Shown piece after piece: positions 1 through 9,376 of a DNA stretch of 38,807 bases; the stretch's first letter is position 1; each line of letters starts with the position of its first letter. Made by a program: the position numbers and the translations under genes. The notes beneath the pieces were generated by a model. That model was not told where the DNA came from and did not search any database. It saw only the letters and a program-made list of their open reading frames with translations. The stretch comes from Rhizopus sp. PT2906 (Eukaryota; Mucoromycota; Mucoromycetes; Mucorales; Rhizopodaceae). Location of the stretch: NCBI GenBank assembly GCA_025529335.1, contig JAMYHX010000411.1, positions 1-38,807 on the forward strand, written 5' to 3'.

Positions 1-763
1 AAAGAACATCAAGAGTGTCATTTAAACGAATTTAAGTATATTAGTGAATTGCCTACTTTAAAAACTGCACACTTGACGTCATTTTTACTAGCTGCCTCTA
101 CATGTCTACAAAACTATCAAAGAATCCATAACTACTATTGTCAAGATAAATGGTATGTCGCTCTCTTACATGGTATGTATTTTAATAACGCTGCGTATGG
201 CATAGGTTTCAAAAGCTAAAATTCAAGACTTATATAAACAACCAAAAAGGAACTCAAGAGATTGTTAAAAGACTCTTTGACAACAGCAAGAAGTATGGTA
301 TATCAAGTACAGTTAGCGCTAAAAATCAAAACCCAAACAAAAGCAAACATGTACCTCTACCTCCTGCTGACCTCCCTTCCTCCTCTCAAACGGAGGCAGA
401 TCATTGCATTCGAAAATAGTTCTTTTTGTTCAAGTATGAAAGGAAAACGAGCTGCACCTATTAGACGCATTACTGAAGAAATCAAACGAAAATACAAACA
501 ATCCAATGGGGGGGACCGAATTTGTTTCGGTTGACGAGTATTTAACGAGTCAGATCTGTAACAAGTGCAAATACAAACAATTAAACAATATCTCAATTAC
601 TGGATCAAAGCGAAGAGTACACTCTGTCCTCAAGTGTGAATCTTGTGGTACGGTTTGGAATCGTGATGTGAATAGTGCATTAAATATATATGGTATCTTT
701 GTTTACAAATCAAAACACGATAATGAAAGTCCTGCCCCCTTCAAAAGGCCTTCAGAAGATTAA
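1..763 (+). pseudogene. Fanzor (TnpB-like) nuclease remnant, Fanzor2-like, frameshifted, 5' end outside window
   Basis: A RuvC-type, TnpB-related RNA-guided nuclease family carried by eukaryotic transposons. Segments of one protein are read in changing frames: an N-terminal stretch (1-215), then FQKLKFKTYINNQK (about 207-248), which resembles the Lys/Arg-rich motif before the RuvC core, then IIAFENSSF and KGKRAAPIRRI (frame opened at 262), then VDEYLTSQICNKC and CESCGTVWNRDVNSALNI (506-763). The last piece holds the pre-zinc-finger Glu (DEY), the CxxC...CxxC zinc ribbon and the RuvC-III Asp of WNRD. The final frame change sits at a run of 7 G (507-513); with 6 G the frame would be continuous. 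At least three frame changes make this a dead copy unless assembly errors are involved. No inverted repeat like those of the 19-25 kb elements was seen beside it. Confidence 0.8.
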
Positions 764-1190
764 CGGTGCTCCCTGGATTAATGCGCTGTCCATAACGGCA
801 GTGCATTCCTTAACGCCTCGGTAAGTATAAAATGAATAAGATGTTATTCTTTATTCATTAGTCTTCTAGTTACTACACAACTATACGCTAATAAAAACTA
901 AACATGTTATGGAGGGTATAAATAATGGAGTCATTTGCCATTCAACACAAGTATAAGAACTCTGTTCATTCGCTAATATCTAATGTCAGTGATAGTTAAC
1001 TTCTTTGAATGGTCAAACCTCTGTGTGACGGGCATAGTATATACATTCTACTTTTCATTTCTTTATCGTACGTCAAAATAGAATAACACTGACAACATCC
1101 AATTCAAATAGCTTTGGATTCCAATTAAAACATTGACCACAAAAAGAGAATGAAAACAAACTTTTAAGAAATGACCTTGAAATACACCAT
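764..1190. other. Intergenic, 3' flank of Fanzor remnant and of the ARM-BTB gene
   Basis: No supported gene. It holds a short hairpin at 831-859 (AATGAATAA...TTATTCATT, 9-bp arms). The first ~70 bases after the Fanzor stop would be where a guide-RNA scaffold is expected in this family, but nothing here proves one. The 3' end of the minus-strand BTB gene lies at the right edge. Confidence 0.5.
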
Positions 1191-4100
1191 TTATTTCGAT
1201 TTCTTTATGAGCTTAGCAATACCATCACAAAACGCTTCTAGTTCATCAGCATTTTTATCTTGCACCATTTTCATAAACTCTGGAGTTTGACAAGCCTCTG
1301 TCAGATACTGGACGATCGTCTTTAAGCTTTCTTTGAGTATGGTTGAGAAGGGCCAAGTATCTGATGATATCCCGCCATCTCTTTCGATAGGATCTCTACA
1401 CTGTCTATACAGCCAAACCATACCTTCCAAGCAAACCATGCGCTCATCACTCGATTTGGTTTCCATCTCCTTAATATTGTTGACAACCCAATTCTCACAA
1501 AGCGCCTTCACAATCGTGCATCCAAATCGATCTGATATCTGAAGGATAGCAACAACATGGGTCCATGAGGTATTGGCGAGGACGCGGTCAGGCGATAATA
1601 ATGCCGTTTTTGAATCTTCATTGACTTGATGAATGATTTGGACAAGATCTTTGAGACTATGATACGTCACGTCATGGAGAGGAATAAGCGACATGCCAGA
1701 CTCGACGTATTCGCTACTGAGGAGAGCTCGGAAGATAGGGGAGACGGCGCGTAAGAGAGGACGACAGCCAACAACCTGCTGCTGATCGTCTGTGATAAAG
1801 GCCACTTGGTCTTGCATGTTGTCAATCGGCTGAAAGTCATGCTGCTGAAAGCCTTGCTCATTCCTGGTTGCCACAGAGCTGACCTGATCATACCAAGCAG
1901 GCGCAAATTCCATCGCAAGTATTTCAACAACCTGAGCAGCCGCGTTCCGCCGTAGGGGTGTGATGACTGTATCGAGTCGGTTGGTATTTGTTACGTCTTG
2001 TTCATATTCCAAATTGTAGACCAACATCTGACAGATCGAACCAAACACACTTTTTGAATTATCTTCACTTTCGAGTCCAAGAGATGCGTTCCATTCGGAC
2101 GAGGACGGTGCGCCGAGGGTTGCATAACCGATCGCCACTGCGGTCATTTCATAAAGTTTCAACGCACTGTCGTCCTCTGTCTGCGCGAATCGGTAGAGCT
2201 TTTGAAAGTCGTCCATCTTGTGCTGGTATAGACTAGCGCAAATCAATTTGTGGTTATCGTTATGGAGTCTGGGCCGTTGCACTATGGCCTGAAAGAACAA
2301 GGTGTAGGCGTTGCTCAGGATGGGCGCTTGAATATTGCTCCCTGATTCAAGTATACGAATGGCTGCACCTCGTAGAGACAAGACGTATTGGCGCATGACA
2401 GCCGTGTTGTTTTCGCTTGGAGCATTTGTTTCTTCCTTTAGCCTATCTTGCTTTTCTTCAACTTGGTCTAACAATGTGTTTTCCCAGTGGTCGTTATCCA
2501 CTGTTGCCGTCGATTCCGCAAACGAACCTAGGGTGACAATAAGCTTGCACAGATTGGGTAACGCCATATCGTATTCAATCACCTGGCGTACACAAAGAGG
2601 GTATATTGAAGCCTGTTCCAACAGGATAGAAGCCAGGGCCATAAGGTCCTTGTCCGAATGCAGATGCATATGAATATCATGAACCTCAGCGATCCTTGCC
2701 TGACGCGCCCATGGGAACAGAATGGGCAAGGTTAGAGAGGTAATAGAGTCTTCAGACGAGAGCCACTGGCGCATCGAGCTTTCATCATACCGGAAAGACA
2801 AAATGACTAGTAGACATCCCTTGATGATCTTGTGGTATCCGTCCATAAAATGCTTTTTATAGTCAATTGATGTACCAAGCAAACTCTTGATTTTGACAAA
2901 CAAATCAGACGTGTCCCTTAGACGTACACGGATAAATGCTGCTCGACCTGTCAAGGTGGCGATCAGACGAACAAATTTGGCGTACAGTGTCAGAAGTGAA
3001 GGAGCCGCCTGCAGACGATCACCCATCGGCAAGAGGTCAATCAGTTCAAGCACGTTGCATTCGACCAGCCTCTCGCACGCTTTTGCATTGTGCTTGGCTA
3101 CCAACTCAAGAGAGACAAAGGCACGATCAGCTTTGTACAACGTTGCTGTCTCTTTCACCTCGATTGACCGTGCTTCTTCGTCGCTCAAGCCGGCTGCAAA
3201 CTCGAGCCCTTGTTTCGCCAGTTGGATTGTTGGAGACCATATGTATTCAGATAATACTGTCGGTGAATTTGAAAAGACTTCAATCGCCTTGGGATCGTGC
3301 AAGAAGAAGACAACGAGTTTCATCAGTCGTGGGACCAACGGAGACTGATCAAGTTGTTCAAAATTGTGCACCAACAACAGAAATGATTTCAAGGACCAAG
3401 CAATAAAGTATACCTTGGGCATAAGTCTGTCTTGTGGGTATAGCTGGATATAGTGTATATAGATATCGAGTAAAAATGCAAAGAAATGCTGATGTTGGTC
3501 CCATGTAGCCTTGTCGACCATATAGCCACGCTCTTCGACCTCAATGCAAAAGTGTGGGTTGAGCCAGTCCGGAAAGACCTGCTCGGTTATCACACCTTGG
3601 CAGAGAAAGGCAACAAAAAAGCAGGTCAAATAATGCACCATTTTGTAGACGACTGTATCGTATGATGGCACTTGAGGCAGAACATCTGCTGTGGTGAGTG
3701 ATAAATTTAGCAGTCTAAGCAATGTCCGTTCCTCTTCTGGAAGGGTTGATGAAGTCGACTCAGTAAAGATGTGCTGATGACACCATTTTTGTGATAAGAA
3801 CATGAGCAGTCCAAAACAATGCTGCTCGGTCGTTGAGCTCGTCATTCGCTTACGCATCTCGGTCGATAGAACTGAGCATTTGTAGACGACGTTGGTTAGG
3901 TAATACATGATCAATGCCAAGTTTTTAGAGAGCGGTCCTGTATAGGTCATATACCGACGACTCACAGATATCCAAAGACTCAACAACTGACCGTTCTCTT
4001 GGGCATACGCCAGCACGGCGCTCTGCTTGCTTTCCTTTTGAACAAGATGATCCAACAGCCTACATGCCATCGCTGCTTCATACAGCTCCCGTTTTTGCAC

Positions 4101-4694
4101 ACTGTTGTCATCCAAGCTTTGCTTGTCAAAATCTTTCAGGACTGTATTTGTAATCACCTGTGGCATGTTAAGATCAAGCAGCTCCTGTCTATAATACTCA
4201 CTCTGCGCTAATAATCCTCGAATACAATAAAACCGCACGGCTGCCGCAGTGTTTGGACAAGCCAACAATTGAGCTATCCGTCGCACGCCGTGTTTATGCT
4301 GAACAAGGCCCAAGATAGTCGAGGACGTTACAGATTCCAAAAGGTTGCATATAAACTTGACAATCATTTGAAGTTGTGCTTCATCGTTGGGACTGTCTAA
4401 TAGGCGTAGAATCCAAGCAATGCAGGAACGAAATGAATGTAATTTGAGGATCGTCTCTTGTAGCTCTGATGGGCTGATGCTATGTGTCAGGATGTAGTCT
4501 AGACACCGGATCAGCTTTGTTGTTGACCATTTCTTATTGTTGCCTTTTGCATAACTGTACCATTTGTTGAATGTATGATCTAGTATTTTGATGGAAGCCA
4601 TGGCAAGATTAGCTTGACATGTGGTTGCAGCTGACGAATAAGGGTTGTTGATAGCATGGTAAATAGCAGTAAGGCTGAGCTGTGACGATTCCAT
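1191..4694 (-). CDS. Armadillo/HEAT-like protein with C-terminal BTB domain (ARMC5-like architecture)
   Basis: Single-exon gene of 1167 codons from the ATG at 4694. A second in-frame ATG at 4727 precedes a CT-rich leader-like stretch and is less likely. Residues ~1-900 are almost all helical repeats with alternating hydrophobic positions, as in ARM/HEAT solenoids. From about residue 960, VAFITDDQQQVVGCRPLLRA, SPIFRALLSSEYVES and IPLHDVTYHSL fit a BTB/POZ fold, followed by a helical tail. The order ARM repeats then BTB is that of animal ARMC5, a CUL3 adaptor that targets the Pol II large subunit, so a ubiquitin-ligase adaptor role is a reasonable guess. Orthology is inferred only from architecture. 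It lies head-to-tail behind SMG9, about 90 bp away. Confidence 0.65.
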   Translation of the reverse strand: MESSQLSLTAIYHAINNPYSSAATTCQANLAMASIKILDHTFNKWYSYAKGNNKKWSTTKLIRCLDYILTHSISPSELQETILKLHSFRSCIAWILRLLDSPNDEAQLQMIVKFICNLLESVTSSTILGLVQHKHGVRRIAQLLACPNTAAAVRFYCIRGLLAQSEYYRQELLDLNMPQVITNTVLKDFDKQSLDDNSVQKRELYEAAMACRLLDHLVQKESKQSAVLAYAQENGQLLSLWISVSRRYMTYTGPLSKNLALIMYYLTNVVYKCSVLSTEMRKRMTSSTTEQHCFGLLMFLSQKWCHQHIFTESTSSTLPEEERTLLRLLNLSLTTADVLPQVPSYDTVVYKMVHYLTCFFVAFLCQGVITEQVFPDWLNPHFCIEVEERGYMVDKATWDQHQHFFAFLLDIYIHYIQLYPQDRLMPKVYFIAWSLKSFLLLVHNFEQLDQSPLVPRLMKLVVFFLHDPKAIEVFSNSPTVLSEYIWSPTIQLAKQGLEFAAGLSDEEARSIEVKETATLYKADRAFVSLELVAKHNAKACERLVECNVLELIDLLPMGDRLQAAPSLLTLYAKFVRLIATLTGRAAFIRVRLRDTSDLFVKIKSLLGTSIDYKKHFMDGYHKIIKGCLLVILSFRYDESSMRQWLSSEDSITSLTLPILFPWARQARIAEVHDIHMHLHSDKDLMALASILLEQASIYPLCVRQVIEYDMALPNLCKLIVTLGSFAESTATVDNDHWENTLLDQVEEKQDRLKEETNAPSENNTAVMRQYVLSLRGAAIRILESGSNIQAPILSNAYTLFFQAIVQRPRLHNDNHKLICASLYQHKMDDFQKLYRFAQTEDDSALKLYEMTAVAIGYATLGAPSSSEWNASLGLESEDNSKSVFGSICQMLVYNLEYEQDVTNTNRLDTVITPLRRNAAAQVVEILAMEFAPAWYDQVSSVATRNEQGFQQHDFQPIDNMQDQVAFITDDQQQVVGCRPLLRAVSPIFRALLSSEYVESGMSLIPLHDVTYHSLKDLVQIIHQVNEDSKTALLSPDRVLANTSWTHVVAILQISDRFGCTIVKALCENWVVNNIKEMETKSSDERMVCLEGMVWLYRQCRDPIERDGGISSDTWPFSTILKESLKTIVQYLTEACQTPEFMKMVQDKNADELEAFCDGIAKLIKKSK

Positions 4695-4784
4695 AAAAAT
4701 AGAGAGAGAGAGAGAAGAGATACACACAAAAAAAAAGAGGGAAAAAGTTATGCAATTCGGGTAATTTCCTTTTTAGTTTTATTG

Positions 4785-6081
4785 CTAAGAATCTCGTAGT
4801 TTACGTACGACTTGTAGATACTCGGTGATATAGTCTGATCTGTGTATTAATTCATAAATCTTGTAGGCATTTTTAAACCAGTCCTTTTCAGAGACTTGCC
4901 CCTTTTTACCCGACTTTCTTGGTGCAGCAGTAACTTGATCACGAAGTTCGCAGGCAAGGATATCAAAGGATTCGATGGTGTTGTCTTGCTGGTCTGGGAG
5001 AAAAAAGATGTTGATGGTATCAGGAGTGATGAATGAAGGCAAGATGCTGCCTAATTGAACCAGACCCTGCATTTTGAGTTGAGATTGTTTAAAGATAGTC
5101 CCAAGTGCTGTTTGAAGGTTCATGTATTTTTCAAGAGTAAAATCCTGGCTCTTGCATTTATTGCAAACAAATACTGTAGAAAATATTAGATGGGATAATG
5201 AATATTCTTACTTGATTACCTATATCAGGATAGTAGTTCATATCCTGTTGACCTGTCAATAGTGGATAATCAGGTATATTAAACTTGAGTGCCTCTGCTC
5301 TTTGTATTAGTTGTAAAATATCCAAGTCGATCTCTGGTTTATCATTCACAACAAGAATAACATGACAAACAGATAGCAGAAAAAGAACTGTGTATATGCT
5401 CTATAGAATGTTATTTTGTATTCGTGTTATGGATCCTCTTCTAATAACTTACATCCATCTCTAACCAAACATCTGGATTTAATCCATCCAAGTTTTCCGT
5501 TCTTATCACTTTTTCCAACACCGACCAACTGAGGACTGGCTACAATGCGTCAACATCATAAAAAAGCAGCATTGAATAACTCACCTCTGTGTCTAACAGT
5601 ATGGCTCTTTCTGGAGTCACGTACATGTCAATACCTTCTGTTTTATGTCCCGATATCAGAAACTGATCACAGGGTTGTGTTGAGAATACCTACATCTTTT
5701 GTAAATTATAAGAACAGTAACTTGTTTTTTTTTCTTTTACTTGATCTAATTGAGCAAATTGAGACAGGATGGTTGATTTGCCTACACCTTGTTTCCCAAT
5801 GATGCCAATAACAAAATGTCCAGGGTAATCTGTCAAATTCTACTTTATTAGTTTAAAATGTTGTCCTTTGAACGCAAATTTACTTTTAAAATGGCATCCG
5901 TGTTGAATTTTGCAGGTCGTCTCATGAATGGAATGACTGTATCTTTTGCTTCTTCTTCCTTGTCCTCTGTCGACGTAGGCTTACTTTCTATTCTTTCACG
6001 TCTGTCAAGAATTATAGGTGGAGCTCGTGTGAATGCTGCTTGTTTTCGACCTCTTTTCTTTGTCTGTCCATTATCTGTCAT
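4785..6081 (-). CDS. SMG9: SMG9, nonsense-mediated mRNA decay factor (SMG1 kinase regulator)
   Basis: SMG9 binds SMG8 and restrains the SMG1 kinase in NMD. Predicted exons: 6081-5874, 5829-5741, 5689-5585, 5539-5453, 5400-5220 and 5173-4785, giving 352 aa. Family hallmarks: P-loop GKQGVGKS (residues 81-88), LLDTEPVLSWSVL, MDSIYTVLFLLSVCHVILVV, the YYPDI-V-F-NK segment rebuilt across the last intron, and C-terminal SEKDWFKNAYKIYE. These match the metazoan SMG9 GTPase-like domain and its tail in order. Introns 2-6 have good sites and preserve phase. The first junction uses a weak donor (GTTCAA, 5873), the only choice found that keeps frame with the P-loop, so it is uncertain. An upstream ATG at 6180 is in frame but adds a stretch unlike the family. 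Confidence 0.88.
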
Positions 6082-6395
6082 ACTTGAGGGAAAAAAAAAA
6101 GGAATACCAAAGTTCATTGTCGTATAAAAGAATTTAGTTTCGTTCCGCCTTTTTGTTGTGATGAATCCATCGTGGCTCATTTTTGTGTATGCTTTTATTT
6201 CATTCTACGTGTTTTTAGAGATGCTGAGCACACGGCTCGTATGCCAGGTAACGATTGTCCCCCAAACATATACGTAGCATTAGAAGATTTGCTTTGATGA
6301 GCTTTGGGTTCCTTTTTTTTTTACAATGAGTGATCCTTTTGGTGTTACCCTTTTAAGCATAGTTTCACAAAATAGAAACTAGTACATGTATAAAT

Positions 6396-6863
6396 ATGCA
6401 TATAAGGATCATTACTATGAGAGTTTATAAAGATGATGGCAGTTTATCAAAGAGATTGATGATTTGTCTGAACTGGTTCGAAACTTTTGAGTCTATTCAA
6501 TCATCCTTAAGTGACAATCTATGCAATTTTATCAATTGCACCAGTCAAATACTCGCGTTTGAGATTGATGATGACTTCTACAAGCTACGAGTACACTATG
6601 GTGCTCATCCATTCTGTGACCAAATTCTTGTATGTAACACCTTTGTGGTTCTAGCCACTATGAAAAAAAAAAACAGTAATAATAGATTGCCAAATATCTT
6701 TTGTACAACGCAGGCTGTCCTTCATTTTCGCTTCCCTCTTGATCTTGCTCTTGCTCTTTCCTTCTTTTTGAATGTTGGTTGTTTTTCACATGCGCTGCCA
6801 ACATCACGTTGCATCGCTTCCAATAGAGATCCAAAAGAATCATACCGCTTTAACTTATCATAG
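6396..6863 (+). CDS. Unrecognised ORF, possibly two exons
   Basis: Not recognised. Codons 1-77 (MRVYKDDGSLSKRL, FETFESIQSSL, FEIDDDFYKLR) have the look of a small beta-grasp (PB1 or doublecortin-like) domain, but this is only an impression. A perfect donor GTATGT (about 6631) and an acceptor CGCAG (6713) would remove a 3' part and keep frame. A TATAAATA box-like stretch lies just upstream (6388). The downstream half overlaps the opposite ORF 6722-7060, and only one of the two is likely to be coding there. Confidence 0.25.
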   Translation: MHIRIITMRVYKDDGSLSKRLMICLNWFETFESIQSSLSDNLCNFINCTSQILAFEIDDDFYKLRVHYGAHPFCDQILVCNTFVVLATMKKKNSNNRLPNIFCTTQAVLHFRFPLDLALALSFFLNVGCFSHALPTSRCIASNRDPKESYRFNLS

Positions 6864-7060
6864 ACAGAAATAGCTTCCAATATTCTCCACTCTTTCGGAG
6901 CGGTTTGAAAAAGTAATCGATTGGTGCTTTCATGATAAAGCACTAATGCATTGATAATAAAAGCGCGTTGAAGAAAACTATTGGAAATCATTCGTGGAAA
7001 TGAATTTACACCATGAAGTAATTTGAAATCAAGCTTGAAAAATTTGAACTCTGAGAGCAT
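6722..7060 (-). CDS. Hypothetical protein, 112 aa, basic C-terminus
   Basis: Not recognised. The reading frame gives a plausible soluble helical protein (FLQRAFIINALVLYHES, EWRILEAISVYDKLKRYDSF, SLLEAMQRDVGSACE) ending in a Lys/Arg-rich tail that could be a nuclear-localisation signal. No introns are needed. It overlaps the tail of a plus-strand ORF, so it may be a shadow. No promoter or neighbour gives a functional clue. It could also be the last exon of a longer minus-strand gene. Confidence 0.35.
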   Translation of the reverse strand: MLSEFKFFKLDFKLLHGVNSFPRMISNSFLQRAFIINALVLYHESTNRLLFQTAPKEWRILEAISVYDKLKRYDSFGSLLEAMQRDVGSACEKQPTFKKKERARARSRGKRK

Positions 7061-7338
7061 GACATCAGATATATGACGAATAAAAAGTATACTTTTCTGT
7101 TATTTCTAGTATTAATGCCTTCGTTTGACGAGTACACTCACTCACACCAGCACCTAGCAGAACAATGCAATAGTAATAAGTTTACTTTTGCTATTAGATC
7201 ATTTCTATTCTAATAATCGGTAGTAAAGCTTTTATAGTAGTAGATAATCAAGGAATAAGGCAATCATTAAACATTAATATTAATGATCAGGTTATACGTG
7301 TAAATATAAAATGGATGAATGGTTTGTCGAAAAATATC

Positions 7339-7683
7339 TTATTTTTTTTTGTATCTTTTAGAGGAATACACAGATCTTTGCTTTGGATAAGTTTTTTGAA
7401 AGAGCGGCTGGTCAGTTCTGTTTAAATAGCCTTCATCGTTTATTTTCATGGCTCTTTGACATCCTCTATGACTTTTTTGATTGTATGTGGGTAACATAGT
7501 ATTGTGGGTGTCCTCATGGGTAGCTCGATAACAAACTATGGGTCCTTCCTTCCTTCGAAAATGAACCTTTTGTGCCTCAAGTCTATGGGTAGCATGGCGT
7601 TGCGGGTGTCCTTCTGGGTAGCTCGATTCACAAGCCGTGTGTCCTGTAGCACAATATGTTTCGGTCAATACGATGTCTCCCAT
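7339..7683 (-). pseudogene. Decayed tandem-repeat ORF, zinc-knuckle-like repeat of about 33 aa
   Basis: Two related DNA units of about 65 nt lie 98 bp apart (around 7480-7545 and 7580-7650; for example GGGTGTCC..TGGGTAGCTCGAT in both). Read on the minus strand, one encodes CYRATHEDTHNTMLPTYNQK. The other encodes a similar RATQKDTRNAMLP only in another frame, so the current 114-codon ORF crosses a frame change. The ancestral period was probably 99 bp (33 aa). The Cys/His/Asn spacing resembles small zinc-knuckle repeats with some Cys lost. Function unknown; likely a relic. Confidence 0.35.
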
Positions 7684-7929
7684 GGTTTCAAACAGTAAGC
7701 TTCAAAGCACTATTGATCAGCTTGAATAATTAGGTAATATGTACATATGTGTGAACTACTGCTTGTCGACAAAGATGCTTCATTCTTTTTTTTTTTATCT
7801 TTAGATACGCTATCTTGTGGATATGATCTTGATTTTTGGCTGATTATAATGTGTGATCTGATTTTTATAGTTAAAAAAAACCATAGGTAATACCAACATA
7901 TGTGTAAAAGAACAATATGTATAATCAAT

Positions 7930-8490
7930 TAAACGAACATGTATAAAGTAAGAGTCAAGAGGCAGTAGCTATCCTGGAAACTCATTGAGACCATTCAAGA
8001 TAAGATAAAATGCTACTAGAAAAAACAAGCGTTCGTGGATGAAAGAATTTAGCATTTATTTAGACTATTCAATATGTTTCGAGAAAGCGTAAAAAATGTC
8101 AAATAACAGAAAATAATAGCCATAATTTAAGTCATATATATGATACTAAATGAATTCTAATATGTAAAAGAAACTGGGTAAGCAAATTATAGTCTAATAA
8201 GCAAGAAAAAATGTATAAAGGAAATGATACATATTAGCCTGCATTTGTCCTCTTTGAGGCAACTTTTACGGGCTTTGAACCCAGTTGACTTTTTTGTTTT
8301 CAGTTGGTTGTTTTTTCCAATGGCTTATTCCTCATATAAGAAGAATGATTAACCAAAGTTTCAAGAACAATATTGGGATTGTCGATAGTTGACATGACAT
8401 CTTTCATAGGATCATAGGTCAATTGACCGTTTTTATTATGAATACATTACAAGAAAAAGATAATCAAAAGCTTCCTCAGGAAAACTAAGA
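7930..8490. other. AT-rich intergenic stretch
   Basis: No supported coding region, RNA gene or repeat was seen here. Short ORFs in it are AT-rich and lack any recognisable motif. Confidence 0.5.
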
Positions 8491-8514
8491 GGGGACGTTT
8501 TTTATTCCTATGGC

Positions 8515-8646
8515 AGCGAAAACTTATTTCTGATTGGACGACATCTTGTTCCTGTGAGAGCGAAATTTAACTCCTGATTGGCCAACATTTTACTTCTAAT
8601 AAAGCGACATTTTACTTCTGATTGACCAACATACTGTACCTATAGC
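8515..8646. repeat. Three imperfect 44-bp tandem repeats with inverted CCAAT motifs
   Basis: Units 8515-8558, 8559-8602 and 8603-8646 each begin AGCGA and contain (T/C)CTGATTGR at the same position. A degenerate half unit precedes them (about 8490-8514). Units 1 and 2 carry TGATTGG, the reverse complement of the CCAAT box core; unit 3 has TGATTGA. They sit about 230 bp upstream of the Dabb gene start and could be a regulatory array, or simply a decaying minisatellite. Confidence 0.75.
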
Positions 8647-8878
8647 TTTTATCGATGAATGCATGTCTCTTTTATACATTGTATATTTATTAAAAGGACA
8701 AGTATAATGTCATGTAATAGTACCAGTGTTCAATTATCCAGAAGGTTCTTGCTCTCTCATTAGTAATATAAATCTGACTTTTAGTGTGTACCTACAGCAA
8801 CTCTTTTCGGAAACACTTTTAAATCTGGCTCCGTGCGTTTATTTTTAGTCTTTTTCTCTTTATTTTTGTATACTTAGA

Positions 8879-9330
8879 ATGACCAAAGTTATCCATATTG
8901 GTAATCATATCCTATTCATCATATATAATAAAACCAACACTCTATAGTTATCGTCAAGTTTAAGCCTGAAGTAACAGAAGAAGTCAAGGAACGAGTAGGT
9001 AGCGAAATCCGTGCCTTAAAAGACAAGATTCCCGAAATTATTTCAGCAACGGCTGGCAAGAACTTTACAGACAGATCCCAAGGATTTGAATATGGTACGT
9101 ATTTTGTTTGTATTCAATATTACACGTATCTCATGTCTTATTCACTCAGGTTGGGTCGTTGAGGTCAAGGACAAAAATGTAAGTTTTTTTTTTGTTTATA
9201 AAATGTAGATTACTAATCCTTCCCAAAAAAGGGTCTCTCTGTGTATAACGATCACCCTGCTCACTTGGAATTTGTTAGTAAGAATAAGCCCTTGATTGCT
9301 GATCTTCTTGCCTTTGATTATGAAGTATAA
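8879..9330 (+). CDS. Stress-responsive A/B-barrel (Dabb) domain protein, 98 aa
   Basis: Predicted exons 8879-8900, 8948-9094, 9150-9178 and 9232-9330, all with GT/AG introns of 47-55 nt. The joined protein starts MTKVIHIVIVKFKPEV and continues with IRALKDKIPEI, ATAGKNFTDRSQGFEYGWVV, LSVYNDHPAHLEFV and ends DLLAFDYEV. This covers the whole Dabb fold (about 97 aa), including the conserved G.N...R..GF..G and Y..HP.H motifs. Dabb proteins are small dimeric barrels, some stress-induced or with cyclase-like activity; the substrate here cannot be told. It converges with the chitin synthase A gene, 46 bp away. The 44-bp repeats are upstream. Confidence 0.88.
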
Positions 9331-9376
9331 ACAATAAACTATGATTTTTTATTATTATAAAAATATTTATACAAAA

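Noticed and set aside
2887..3406. Plus-strand ORFs of about 155 codons
   Set aside because: They are antisense shadows of the single-exon ARM-BTB gene, with unstructured Arg/Ser-rich translations.
6475..6490. tRNA B-box-like GGTTCGAA
   Set aside because: No A-box or cloverleaf arms can be formed around it.
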